Origin: Phaeobacter bryozoorum
GTDB lineage: Bacteria > Pseudomonadota > Alphaproteobacteria > Rhodobacterales > Rhodobacteraceae
Direction: 5' to 3' (one strand)
NCBI RefSeq assembly: GCF_041893525.1
Contig: NZ_CP169068.1
DNA: 64,000 nucleotides
Part shown: positions 8,788-17,800 of the stretch, one piece after another
Layout of the letters: every line of letters begins with the position of its first letter
Position numbering within the stretch: position 1 is the first letter of the stretch
Notes under the pieces: model-generated
Seen by the model: only the letters and a program-made list of their open reading frames with translations
Databases searched by the model: none
What the model was told of the DNA's origin: nothing
Made by a program: the position numbers and the translations under genes

Positions 8788-10209
8788 ATGACGGAAGATA
8801 ACTGGGGACGGTTGAGACAGCGTTTGTTGAAAACCGTGGGGCAAAACAACTTTACAACTTGGATCGAACCTCTGGAGTTTACCCGTGTTGATAATGGCGT
8901 TGCCATCTTCAACGTGCCGACGAACTTCATGGGCAACTACGTCAGCCAGAACTTTGCTGACCTGATTCTGCATGAGCTGAACATGTCGGGCGAACCGGTC
9001 CAGCGCCTGGCTTTCAAGGTCGCCGCCAATACGACGGCGCGACCGGCTGCCACTGCGACCAAGGGCGCTGCCGATGATCTGCCGCTGGACCTGGATGACG
9101 AGGCGCTGACCGAACTGCCGCGCGCCCGTGCTGCCACAGGTTACGCTGCCAAGGATCAGGGCGACACACTGCAGGCTGCGCCTTTGGATCCGCGCTTTAC
9201 CTTCGACAGCTTTGTCGTCGGCAAGCCGAACGAGCTGGCCCATGCCGCCGCTCGCCGCGTCGCCGATGGCGGTCCTGTTACGTTCAACCCGCTGGTGCTT
9301 TATGGTGGCGTTGGTCTGGGTAAGACGCACCTGATGCACGCGATTGCATGGGAGCTGACAGCGCGAAATCCAGAGTTGAATGTGCTCTATTTGTCGGCAG
9401 AACAGTTCATGTATCGTTTCGTGCAGGCCCTGCGCGAACGCAAGATGATGGACTTTAAACATCTATTCCGCTCGGTGGACGTGCTGATGGTCGATGACGT
9501 CCAGTTCATCGCCGGCAAGGACAGCACGCAGGAAGAATTCTTCCACACGTTCAACGCGCTGGTTGACCAGAACAAGCAAATCATCATTTCCGCCGACCGC
9601 GCCCCGGGTGAGATCAAGGATCTTGAGGATCGTGTCCGGTCGCGTCTGCAATGTGGTCTGGTCGTTGACCTGCATCCGACCGACTACGAGCTGCGTCTGG
9701 GCATTCTGCAGTCAAAAGTGGCGCAGCAGATGCAGACCTATCCGGATCTGCGCATCGCCGACGGCGTGCTGGAGTTCCTGGCGCATCGTATCTCGACCAA
9801 CGTGCGTGTTCTCGAAGGTGCGCTGACACGTCTCTTCGCCTTTGCCTCCCTCGTCGGTCGCGAGATCGACATGGAGCTCACCCAGGATTGTCTGGCCGAT
9901 GTTCTGCGCGCCTCCGAGCGCAAAATCACGGTCGAAGAGATTCAGCGCAAGGTCTCCGAGTATTACAACATCCGCATGTCCGATATCATCGGCCCCAAGC
10001 GTCTGCGTTCCTATGCGCGCCCGCGTCAGGTAGCGATGTATCTGTGCAAGCAGCTGACCAGTCGCAGCCTGCCGGAAATCGGTCGGCGCTTTGGTGGTCG
10101 CGATCACACCACGGTCATGCACGGTGTGCGCCGCATCGAAGAGCTGAAGACAATCGACGGCCAGATCGCCGAAGATGTCGAAATGCTGCGCCGCTCTCTG
10201 GAGGCGTAA
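8788..10209 (+). CDS. dnaA: Chromosomal replication initiator DnaA
   Basis: A 473-residue AAA+ ATPase that opens the replication origin. Domain I begins WGRLRQRLLKTVGQNNFTTWIEPLEF. A variable linker follows, then the AAA+ core with Walker A GGVGLGKTHLMHA and Walker B LMVDDVQF. The domain IV DNA-binding signature is GGRDHTTVMHGVRRI. The start at 8788 is preferred because the N-terminus MTEDNWGRLRQ matches the family; an in-frame ATG at 8761 would add nine residues. It heads the dnaA-dnaN-recF-gyrB replication block. Confidence 0.97.
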   Translation: MTEDNWGRLRQRLLKTVGQNNFTTWIEPLEFTRVDNGVAIFNVPTNFMGNYVSQNFADLILHELNMSGEPVQRLAFKVAANTTARPAATATKGAADDLPLDLDDEALTELPRARAATGYAAKDQGDTLQAAPLDPRFTFDSFVVGKPNELAHAAARRVADGGPVTFNPLVLYGGVGLGKTHLMHAIAWELTARNPELNVLYLSAEQFMYRFVQALRERKMMDFKHLFRSVDVLMVDDVQFIAGKDSTQEEFFHTFNALVDQNKQIIISADRAPGEIKDLEDRVRSRLQCGLVVDLHPTDYELRLGILQSKVAQQMQTYPDLRIADGVLEFLAHRISTNVRVLEGALTRLFAFASLVGREIDMELTQDCLADVLRASERKITVEEIQRKVSEYYNIRMSDIIGPKRLRSYARPRQVAMYLCKQLTSRSLPEIGRRFGGRDHTTVMHGVRRIEELKTIDGQIAEDVEMLRRSLEA

Positions 10210-10280
10210 GACACTCCTGTTGTTCTGGCAGATCGCGCGTTGATCATCGCCCTAGGCGGTAAACCCAATAGTCCCGCAAT

Positions 10281-10305
10281 GACCCCGGCCCGTCCGGGGT
10301 CTTTT
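10281..10305 (+). terminator. Terminator between dnaA and dnaN
   Basis: A GACCCCGG/CCGGGGTC stem with a five-base loop is followed by TTTT, 70 bases after dnaA. dnaN is therefore likely to have its own promoter in the remaining interval. The rest of the 309-base gap shows no gene. Confidence 0.8.
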
Positions 10306-10518
10306 GCCCTCCGGGTCAGGACAGCTGGGCGCGCGTGGCGGCGGGTGAAACCGGCAAACCATGCCAGAGCGCCACGTTTATCGGGGATAAATCGAGCCCG
10401 GGGTCATCCGCCCTTGACGCTGCGGGCAATCCCTTGGACAAATCCATAAAAAGCCTTGTGCCGAAGGGGTAAAGCGTTACGTTGCTTCTCCCGGCCAGAC
10501 GTTAGAGGACTTAGGGAC

Positions 10519-11640
10519 ATGAAGATCAGCATCGAACGCGGCACCCTGTTGAAAGCTGTGGCTCAGGCCCAGTCTGTGGTTGAGCGTCGCAATACCATTC
10601 CGATCCTGGCAAATGTGCTGATTGAAGCGGAAGGGGACATCGTTCAGTTCCGTGCCACCGATCTGGACATCGAGGTGGTCGACAAGGCCCCGGCCCAGGT
10701 CGAGCGGGCAGGCGCCACCACCGTGGCCGCCACCACGCTGCATGAAATTGTGCGCAAACTGCCGGATGGCGCTCTGGTCACACTCACAGCCGATGCCGCA
10801 AGCGGCCGTCTCACGGTTGAGGCAGGCCGATCAAATTTCTCGCTGGCGACGCTGCCGCGTGAAGATTTCCCGGTCATGGCTTCTTCGGAGTATCATTCCA
10901 ATTTCACGGCAAACGCCGCAGTGTTGCGTCGGCTGTTCGACAAGTCGAAATTCGCCATCTCCACCGAAGAAACCCGCTATTATCTGAACGGCGTCTATAT
11001 GCATGTGGCGGATGGGGTCGAAGGCGGCAAGGCGCTGCGCTGCGTGGCTACCGATGGCCACCGCCTGGCGCGTATCGACGCCAATCTGCCGATGGGGGCA
11101 GAGGATATGCCCGGCGTGATCGTACCGCGCAAGACGGTGGGCGAGCTGCGCAAGCTGCTGGATGACGACGAAATGGATATCGCGGTTTCGGTGTCCGAGA
11201 CCAAGGTCCGGTTTGCCACGCCCAGCATTACCCTGACATCAAAGGTGATCGACGGAACCTTCCCCGATTACACACGCGTCATTCCGGCAGGCAATACGCG
11301 CCGTCTGGAAGTGGACGCGGCGGAGTTTGCCCGCGCTGTTGACCGGGTTGCTACGGTTTCCTCGGAGCGGTCGCGTGCGGTGAAGCTGCAACTGGATGAG
11401 GATCGGCTGATCCTGTCCGTCAATGCACCGGACAGCGGCGCTGCCGAGGAAGAACTGGCCGTGGCCTATCGCGATGAACGGCTGGAAATCGGGTTCAACG
11501 CCAAATACCTGCTGGAGATCGCCAATCAGGTTGATCGTGAAAATGCAGTGTTCATGTTCAACTCCTCCGGCGATCCGACCCTGATGCGCGAGGGCAGCGA
11601 CGAAAGCGCCGTTTATGTCGTGATGCCGATGCGTGTTTGA
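10519..11640 (+). CDS. dnaN: DNA polymerase III sliding clamp, beta subunit
   Basis: A 373-residue clamp that encircles DNA and tethers polymerase III. The N-terminus MKISIERGTLLKAVAQAQSVV and the C-terminal YVVMPMRV (the MPMR end is diagnostic) bracket a full-length protein. The internal repeat ATDGHRLARI is the usual hallmark. The open frame extends upstream to 10456, but 10519 fits the family and has a GAGGACTTAGGG ribosome site. It is followed by recF after 97 bases. Confidence 0.97.
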   Translation: MKISIERGTLLKAVAQAQSVVERRNTIPILANVLIEAEGDIVQFRATDLDIEVVDKAPAQVERAGATTVAATTLHEIVRKLPDGALVTLTADAASGRLTVEAGRSNFSLATLPREDFPVMASSEYHSNFTANAAVLRRLFDKSKFAISTEETRYYLNGVYMHVADGVEGGKALRCVATDGHRLARIDANLPMGAEDMPGVIVPRKTVGELRKLLDDDEMDIAVSVSETKVRFATPSITLTSKVIDGTFPDYTRVIPAGNTRRLEVDAAEFARAVDRVATVSSERSRAVKLQLDEDRLILSVNAPDSGAAEEELAVAYRDERLEIGFNAKYLLEIANQVDRENAVFMFNSSGDPTLMREGSDESAVYVVMPMRV

Positions 11641-11737
11641 CGTGGCCGATGGCACGGCCTGCTCTCCTGGCGGCTGAGCCGCCCGCCGCAACGGGCGATT
11701 TGAGTATTTTTGGAAAGATGACATCGGATCCCGCCCC

Positions 11738-12835
11738 ATGCTGGCGCTGACTGAGCTGACACTGTCGCACTTCCGCTCGCATCTGCGGGCGGATTTGCAT
11801 TTGGACGGGCGCCCGGTTGCCATCCATGGTGCCAATGGTGCCGGTAAGACCAATATTCTTGAGGCTGTCTCGCTGTTTTCGCCGGGACGGGGCCTGCGGC
11901 GGGCCAGTGCCGCCGATATGGCGCGGCGGCCGGAGGAGCTGGGATGGAAGCTGAAAGGGCAGCTGACCGTTGCGCGCCGGAGCTACGAGGTCGAGACCTG
12001 GTCCGAGGGTGGGAGGGCGCGACAGGTCAAGATCGACAACAAATCCGCCAGCCAGATTGACCTCGGCCAGATCTGCCGGGTGGTCTGGCTGATTCCTGCG
12101 ATGGACCGGTTGTGGATCGAGGCCGCCGAAGGGCGCCGCCGGTTTCTGGACCGGATCGTGCTCAGCTTTGATCCCGGCCACGCCGAGGCGACGCTGCTCT
12201 ATGAAAAGGCGATGCGTGAACGCAACCGCCTGCTGAAGGAACAGATCCGCGACCCCGCCTGGTACCGGGTTCTGGAAACACAGATGGCTGAGAGCGGGCA
12301 TCGCATACATGCAGCGCGCACCGCGGCGGTCGATCGGCTACGTATGGCGCAACAGGCTGCAGAGACGGCTTTTCCTGCGGCGGAACTGGAGTTGATACAG
12401 TCCGACGGCGGTTTGCCGGACAATGCGTCGGATCTGCGCGAGGCGTTTGAGGAAGGGCGGTTCCGTGATCTGGCAGCGGGGCGGACCTTGCTCGGACCTC
12501 ATCGCACCGATCTGCTGGGCACCTATGAGGCGAAGGCGCTGCCCGCGCGCGAATGTTCGACGGGCGAGCAGAAGGCGTTGCTGGTATCGCTGATCCTCGC
12601 CAACGCACGCGCGCTCATTGCGGAAGGCGGCGCGCCTCCTATCCTGCTGCTGGATGAGGTTTCGGCGCATCTGGATGTGGGACGCCGCGCGGCGCTCTAT
12701 CAGGAAATTGTCCTGCTCGGGGCGCAGGCCTGGATGACTGGCACCGGCCCTGAATTGTTTGAAGAATTTGAGGGGAAGGCGCAGATGCTTACCGTAGAGG
12801 AGGGCGCCATGGGCTCCGAGGTGGTGGCGGGATGA
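11738..12835 (+). CDS. recF: DNA replication and repair protein RecF
   Basis: A 365-residue SMC-like ATPase that helps load RecA at single-strand gaps. Walker A is GANGAGKTNILEAVS near residue 31. The ABC signature region is ECSTGEQKALLVSLILANA and Walker B is PPILLLDEVSAHLD. The start MLALTELTLSHFRSH is standard. The stop overlaps the start of the LysE-type gene by four bases, so the two are probably co-translated. Confidence 0.95.
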   Translation: MLALTELTLSHFRSHLRADLHLDGRPVAIHGANGAGKTNILEAVSLFSPGRGLRRASAADMARRPEELGWKLKGQLTVARRSYEVETWSEGGRARQVKIDNKSASQIDLGQICRVVWLIPAMDRLWIEAAEGRRRFLDRIVLSFDPGHAEATLLYEKAMRERNRLLKEQIRDPAWYRVLETQMAESGHRIHAARTAAVDRLRMAQQAAETAFPAAELELIQSDGGLPDNASDLREAFEEGRFRDLAAGRTLLGPHRTDLLGTYEAKALPARECSTGEQKALLVSLILANARALIAEGGAPPILLLDEVSAHLDVGRRAALYQEIVLLGAQAWMTGTGPELFEEFEGKAQMLTVEEGAMGSEVVAG

Positions 12836-13452
12836 GCATCTCTGTCTGGGATTTGATGCTTTATGCGGGTGGGCTATTCGTTCTGTTCCTGACGCCGGGT
12901 CCGGTTTGGCTGGCAGTGATTGCACGAGCCATGTCGGGCGGGTTCCAGGCGGTCTGGCCGCTGGCCCTGGGCGTGGCCTGCGGCGATATTCTGTGGCCGC
13001 TGGTTGCGGTGGCGGGCGTGTCGTGGATTGTGTCTGAGATTGCCGGGCTGATGGAGCTGCTGCGCTGGGTCGCAAGCGCGATGTTTCTGGTTATGGGGGG
13101 TATGTTGTTGCGACATGCAGATGCCCGAATCGAAAGCGACAGCGCCCTGACCCGTCCGGGGCTCTGGGCTGGATTTATCGCCGGCATCGCCGTCATTCTG
13201 GGCAACCCAAAGGCGATCCTGTTCTACATGGGTGTCCTGCCGGGGTTCTTTGACCTGCGCGCTGTGACGTGGCTCGATATCCTTGCCATTGTGGTGCTGT
13301 CGTTCCTGGTGCCATTGGTGGGGAATCTATGTGTGGCCGCTCTGGTGCACCGGGTGCGCTGGCACATCACATCCCCGCCGACGCTGCGCCGGATCAATAT
13401 CGTGTCGGGCTGCCTGCTGATCGGTGTCGGCTGTCTTATTCCCTTTGTCTGA
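12832..13452 (+). CDS. LysE/RhtB-family amino acid exporter
   Basis: A 206-residue inner-membrane protein with about six hydrophobic segments. The N-terminal LFLTPGPVWLAVIARAMSGG matches the LysE/RhtB motif (PGP followed by a small-residue helix), and GNPKAILFYMGVLPGFF is the central signature. The substrate is probably an amino acid or homoserine derivative but cannot be read from sequence. It overlaps recF by four bases (ATGA), an unusual partner for a transporter. Confidence 0.85.
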   Translation: MSISVWDLMLYAGGLFVLFLTPGPVWLAVIARAMSGGFQAVWPLALGVACGDILWPLVAVAGVSWIVSEIAGLMELLRWVASAMFLVMGGMLLRHADARIESDSALTRPGLWAGFIAGIAVILGNPKAILFYMGVLPGFFDLRAVTWLDILAIVVLSFLVPLVGNLCVAALVHRVRWHITSPPTLRRINIVSGCLLIGVGCLIPFV

Positions 13453-13472
13453 TCAGTTCCGTCCTGCGTTGC

Positions 13473-14066
13473 TCACTGCTGTGGGGCCAGCCAGGGTGTG
13501 AGATATAGCAGCAGATCCTCGCGGAAGCTGCTGGGCGTATCATGCGCTGCACAGAATGACAGGGCGAGCACATGGTTGAGGAACGCCTGCATCCCCTCGG
13601 CCAGGACATTTGCGGGCTGATCCTGGCGCAGGGCGCCGCTGGCTTGCAGCTCTGCCACCCATCCAGACCACAAAGAGATCTGGCGGAAGAAACTCTGGGT
13701 GATCACCGCATCGGTTTCGGTGCCGGTGGTGCCTGAGTAGCGCAGCAGCAGATCGAAAATCACCCGATCCTGCGCCACGAACTGAACCACCGGCAACAGA
13801 CGATCAATCAGCGCGTCCAGAGTGTCGGGGGTAGGGAGGGCTTCGGTTTCGTCGAGCACGGCCATTATGCGCGGGCCGATCAATGCGGCGAGCAGACCGT
13901 TCTTGTCGCCGAAATGCGAAAACAGCGTGCCCTTTGCAACGCCGGCCTCAGCCACGACATCCTCGACCCTCAGCCCGCTGTAGCCAGCGGTGAGGATCTG
14001 CGCGTCGGCGACCTCCAACAGGCGGGCGCGGGTTTCCAATCGACGTTGCTGCGGAGGGCGGGACAT
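13473..14066 (-). CDS. TetR-family repressor
   Basis: A 197-residue regulator with an N-terminal TetR helix-turn-helix (GLRVEDVVAEAGVAKGTLFSHFGDK). The C-terminal ligand domain is of no recognised subgroup. It is divergent from a flavodoxin-fold oxidoreductase, and three copies of a TGACC-N2-GGTCA-type operator lie between them. The likely role is repression of itself and the oxidoreductase, relieved by an electrophile or quinone; that ligand is inferred. Confidence 0.85.
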   Translation of the reverse strand: MSRPPQQRRLETRARLLEVADAQILTAGYSGLRVEDVVAEAGVAKGTLFSHFGDKNGLLAALIGPRIMAVLDETEALPTPDTLDALIDRLLPVVQFVAQDRVIFDLLLRYSGTTGTETDAVITQSFFRQISLWSGWVAELQASGALRQDQPANVLAEGMQAFLNHVLALSFCAAHDTPSSFREDLLLYLTPWLAPQQ

Positions 14067-14085
14067 GGCGACCTTTCATAGAATT

Positions 14086-14145
14086 TGACCGTGGTCATTT
14101 TGTATATTGACCACGGTCAGTTTTTGAATAAATTGACCTTAGTCA
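14086..14145. promoter_or_regulatory. Three TetR operator-like repeats
   Basis: Three near-palindromes sit in the divergent promoter: TGACCGTGGTCA (14086-14097), TGACCACGGTCA (14108-14119) and TGACCTTAGTCA (14134-14145). The consensus is TGACC-N2-RGTCA. Start-to-start spacings are 22 and 26 bases. All lie between the divergent starts, where a repressor would block both genes. Confidence 0.75.
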
Positions 14146-14167
14146 GTTTTAAGATTCAGAGGTTCTC

Positions 14168-14761
14168 ATGTCCACGCGAAAAATCATCATCCTCAATGGC
14201 CACCCGGCGCCCAGCTCGCTGTCGCAATCGCTCTGCCAGGCCTATCAGGCCGCAGCTGAGGGAGAGGGCCACGTGGTCCGATACCACGATCTGTCCGCGA
14301 TGCGCTTCGACATGGACTATGGCCAGGCGGGGTATCAGAATGTGAAACCTCTGGAGCCGGATCTGGCAGCATTTCTGACCGATCTCGAATGGGCCGATCA
14401 CGTTGTGATGGCGACCCCGATGTGGTGGGGGGCCGTTCCGGCAAAGCTGAAGGGCGTTTTTGACCGGGCGCTATTGCCAGGGCGGGCCTTTGACACGCGA
14501 AACGTCAACTTCATGGGCGTACCTGCTCCGATGTTGACCGGCAAAACCGCGCGGGTGCTGCTCACTTCGGATACGCCCGGTCTATGGCTGAGGCTGATCT
14601 ACGGCAATGCCATCAAGCGGATTATCAGCAGTCAGATCCTGGGGTTTGTGGGCATCAAGCCGACCCGGTTCTCTTCCTTTGCCCCGGCCACGGACGCCTC
14701 TGAAGGGACCGTAAATTCCTGGCTGCGCAAGGTTGCGTCCCTGGGCGCCAGAGCGGCTTGA
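14168..14761 (+). CDS. NAD(P)H dehydrogenase (quinone)-like flavoprotein
   Basis: A 197-residue flavodoxin-2-fold oxidoreductase related to YwrO/KefF/NQO1 proteins that reduce quinones or electrophiles with NAD(P)H. Family marks are the N-terminal IIILNGHPAPSSLSQSL (FMN phosphate loop) and DHVVMATPMWWGAVPAKLKGVFDR (flavin loop). It is divergent from the TetR gene and sits behind its three operators, so it is probably induced by the substrate or stress that the repressor senses. Confidence 0.82.
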   Translation: MSTRKIIILNGHPAPSSLSQSLCQAYQAAAEGEGHVVRYHDLSAMRFDMDYGQAGYQNVKPLEPDLAAFLTDLEWADHVVMATPMWWGAVPAKLKGVFDRALLPGRAFDTRNVNFMGVPAPMLTGKTARVLLTSDTPGLWLRLIYGNAIKRIISSQILGFVGIKPTRFSSFAPATDASEGTVNSWLRKVASLGARAA

Positions 14762-14846
14762 TTCAACCAAGAAAAAAAGGGGCTTGCGCGTGACATTCCC
14801 GGCCAGACTTCGTATAAAATCCTGAAGCAAAGACAGGAAGATGTGA

Positions 14847-17264
14847 ATGTCCGGAAACGAGCAGGCCCCCGCAGAATATGGCGCGGATTCCATCAAGGTT
14901 CTCAAAGGGTTGGAGGCGGTTCGCAAACGTCCCGGCATGTATATCGGGGACACCGATGATGGCTCTGGGTTGCACCATATGGTGTATGAGGTCGTCGACA
15001 ACGGCATCGATGAAGCCCTGGCCGGTCACGCGGACCGGGTGGTTGTGAAAATTCACGCCGATTCCAGTGTTTCGGTGCACGACAACGGGCGCGGTATCCC
15101 GGTCGATATTCATGCCGAGGAAGGCGTCTCAGCCGCTGAAGTCATCATGACGCAGCTACATGCCGGTGGTAAGTTTGACAGCAACTCCTACAAGGTGTCT
15201 GGCGGCTTGCACGGTGTGGGCGTGTCTGTGGTGAATGCGCTCTCCGATTGGCTGGAGCTGCGTATCTGGCGCAACGGCAAGGAGCATGTCGCCCGGTTTG
15301 AGCGGGGCGATACCGCGGAACATCTTAAGGTGGTCGGCGACTGCGGGGATCAGACCGGGACCGAGGTCCGTTTTCTGGCCTCGACAGATACCTTCTCCAA
15401 CCTGGAATACTCCTTTGAAACGCTGGAAAAGCGCCTGCGCGAACTGGCCTTCTTGAACTCTGGTGTGCGGATCGTCCTGATTGACGAGCGTCCGGCCGAA
15501 CGGCTGGAAGTGGAGCTGTTCTATGAGGGGGGCGTCAAGGAATTCGTCAAATATCTCGATCGGTCAAAATCCCCTGTCATGGAGGCGCCGATCTATATCA
15601 CCGGTGACCGGGATGATATCGGGGTCGAGGTCGCCATGTGGTGGAACGACAGCTACCACGAAACCGTGCTGCCGTTTACCAACAACATTCCACAGCGCGA
15701 TGGTGGGACCCATGTTGCGGGTTTCCGTGGCGCCTTGACCCGGACCATCAACAACTATGCGCAGTCGTCCGGCATCGCCAAGAAGGAAAAGGTCTCCTTT
15801 ACCGGCGATGATGCCCGCGAAGGGCTGACCTGCGTCTTATCGGTCAAGGTGCCGGATCCGAAATTCTCCAGCCAGACCAAGGACAAGCTGGTCTCCTCAG
15901 AAGTGCGGCCCGTGGTTGAAAGCCTCGTCAATGAGAAGCTTGCCGAATGGTTCGAAGAAAACCCAAATCAGGCCAAGCAGATCGTCGGCAAGATCATCGA
16001 AGCCGCCCTCGCGCGGGAGGCTGCCCGAAAGGCCCGTGAACTGACACGCCGCAAGACCGCGATGGATGTCAATTATCTTGCAGGCAAGCTCAAGGACTGC
16101 TCAGAGAAAGATCCTGCCAAAAGCGAAGTCTTCCTGGTCGAGGGTGACTCGGCAGGCGGTTCCGCCCAGACCGGCCGGGACCGGATGACACAGGCCATTC
16201 TGCCCCTCCGCGGCAAGATTCTGAACGTCGAACGCGCACGGTTTGACCGGATGCTGGGCAGTCAGGAAATCGGCAACCTCGTTATGGCGCTTGGTACCGG
16301 CATCGGGCGCGATGAATTCAACATCGAGAAACTGCGTTACCATAAGATCGTCATCATGACGGATGCTGACGTTGACGGCGCCCACATCCGCACGCTGCTG
16401 CTCACCTTCTTCTATCGTCAGATGCCCGAGTTGATCGAGGGCGGGTATCTCTATATCGCCCAACCGCCGCTCTATAAGGTGTCGCGCGGCAAATCCGAGG
16501 TCTATCTCAAGGATCAGGCTGCGCTGGATGAATATCTGATCAATCAGGGTGTCGACGGCGCGGTTCTGAAACTGGGCAGCGGCGAGGAGCTGGTGGGTCA
16601 GGATCTGGCCCGTGTGGTTGATGAGGCGCGCCAGCTGAAGCGCGTTCTGGATGCTTTCCCGACGCATTATCCGCGCCATATCCTTGAGCAGGCGGCAGTC
16701 GCCGGTGCCTTTGTACCCGGCGCCGTTGATGCTGATCTTCAGGGAGTCGCCGACAAGGTTGCGCAGCGTCTTGACCTGATTGCGCTGGAATATGAACGCG
16801 GCTGGCGTGGTCGTATCACTCAGGATAACGGTATTCGCTTGTCGCGTATCCTGCGCGGCGTCGAAGAGCTCAGGACACTGGACGGTCCGATGCTGCGCTC
16901 TGGTGAGGCACGGAAAACAGGGAGCTTTACCAACAGCCTGCAAGAGATCTACGGCTCAACTGCCACGCTTGTGCGGCGTGACCGCAGCCAGGCCATCCAC
17001 GGCCCGCTCGGTCTGCTGAAGGCGATCCTCGATGAGGGTGAAAAAGGTCTGGCGCTACAGCGTTACAAAGGCCTGGGAGAAATGAACCCGGATCAGCTGT
17101 GGGAAACCACGCTGGACCCCGACGCGCGCACCCTGTTGCAGGTGCGGGTTGAGGATATGGTCGAAGCGGATGATCTCTTTACCAAGCTGATGGGCGACGT
17201 CGTGGAACCTCGCCGCGAATTTATCCAGAAAAACGCGCTCAGCGTGGAAAACCTGGATTTCTGA
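14847..17264 (+). CDS. gyrB: DNA gyrase subunit B
   Basis: An 805-residue ATPase subunit of type II topoisomerase. The GHKL ATP site is visible (YEVVDNGIDEALAG; VHDNGRGIPVD; GGLHGVGVSVVNALS), followed by the transducer domain and the TOPRIM motifs (EGDSAGGSAQTGRDR; MTDADVDGAHIRTLL). The C-terminal region RYKGLGEMNPDQLWETT is intact. The start at 14847 follows an AGGAAG ribosome site. A hairpin at 17330 follows the gene. Confidence 0.97.
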   Translation: MSGNEQAPAEYGADSIKVLKGLEAVRKRPGMYIGDTDDGSGLHHMVYEVVDNGIDEALAGHADRVVVKIHADSSVSVHDNGRGIPVDIHAEEGVSAAEVIMTQLHAGGKFDSNSYKVSGGLHGVGVSVVNALSDWLELRIWRNGKEHVARFERGDTAEHLKVVGDCGDQTGTEVRFLASTDTFSNLEYSFETLEKRLRELAFLNSGVRIVLIDERPAERLEVELFYEGGVKEFVKYLDRSKSPVMEAPIYITGDRDDIGVEVAMWWNDSYHETVLPFTNNIPQRDGGTHVAGFRGALTRTINNYAQSSGIAKKEKVSFTGDDAREGLTCVLSVKVPDPKFSSQTKDKLVSSEVRPVVESLVNEKLAEWFEENPNQAKQIVGKIIEAALAREAARKARELTRRKTAMDVNYLAGKLKDCSEKDPAKSEVFLVEGDSAGGSAQTGRDRMTQAILPLRGKILNVERARFDRMLGSQEIGNLVMALGTGIGRDEFNIEKLRYHKIVIMTDADVDGAHIRTLLLTFFYRQMPELIEGGYLYIAQPPLYKVSRGKSEVYLKDQAALDEYLINQGVDGAVLKLGSGEELVGQDLARVVDEARQLKRVLDAFPTHYPRHILEQAAVAGAFVPGAVDADLQGVADKVAQRLDLIALEYERGWRGRITQDNGIRLSRILRGVEELRTLDGPMLRSGEARKTGSFTNSLQEIYGSTATLVRRDRSQAIHGPLGLLKAILDEGEKGLALQRYKGLGEMNPDQLWETTLDPDARTLLQVRVEDMVEADDLFTKLMGDVVEPRREFIQKNALSVENLDF

Positions 17265-17329
17265 TCGCATGTAGAGATCCGATAGCGCGGCGGGTTTACC
17301 CTCGACGCGCGATCCATTCTTCGGACTTT

Positions 17330-17357
17330 GATGCCCCGCAGGTCACTGCGGGGCATC
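17330..17357 (+). terminator. Hairpin terminator after gyrB
   Basis: A perfect 11-base stem (GATGCCCCGCA and its complement) with a six-base loop is followed by a weak TTCC run, 65 bases beyond the gyrB stop. Confidence 0.7.
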
Positions 17358-17711
17358 TTCCAGTTGACAGGCTGGATGCTCGGGCCGCGCGGTTCACGCT
17401 GACAGGAGTGCCCTTTGCGCCCTCAGGTCCACCCTGACCGAGGAGTTATTGTTGCAGATATTGAGTGCAGGCAGTTCGCACCTAGCCATTCAGGTTTGCT
17501 TTCGACAGGCGCAAGCCGCAGGGGCGTTCATCTTATGATTGCATATCTGAGAGGCTGCGATCATCGCAACACCTCCGCGCCGACGCCTTTCCTGCGGTCA
17601 GAGGTCTGCCTATCGCTCGGGGCAGCATGTAGCGGAAGCGATGCGCTTTACTCTCTATATGGGCGGGTTCATCGCAAGTTCTGTGGAAGTTTACCATTCT
17701 ATCGCAGAATG

Positions 17712-17773
17712 TTGACGCAGAATCGCTCGAAGGTTAAGAATTGGTTAACAAATCGCGGCTGGACCGCGATTTT
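17712..17773 (+). promoter_or_regulatory. Promoter candidate and leader hairpin before 17801
   Basis: TTGACG (17712-17717), a 17-base spacer and TAAGAA (17735-17740) resemble a sigma-70 promoter. Just downstream is a perfect eight-base stem AATCGCGG/CCGCGATT running into TTT (17751-17773), 28 bases before the next start codon. It could be an attenuator or a terminator. The rest of the 17358-17800 gap shows no convincing gene. Confidence 0.45.
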
Positions 17774-17800
17774 CGGAGCAGCCGGGGGTAGTTTGAGCCG

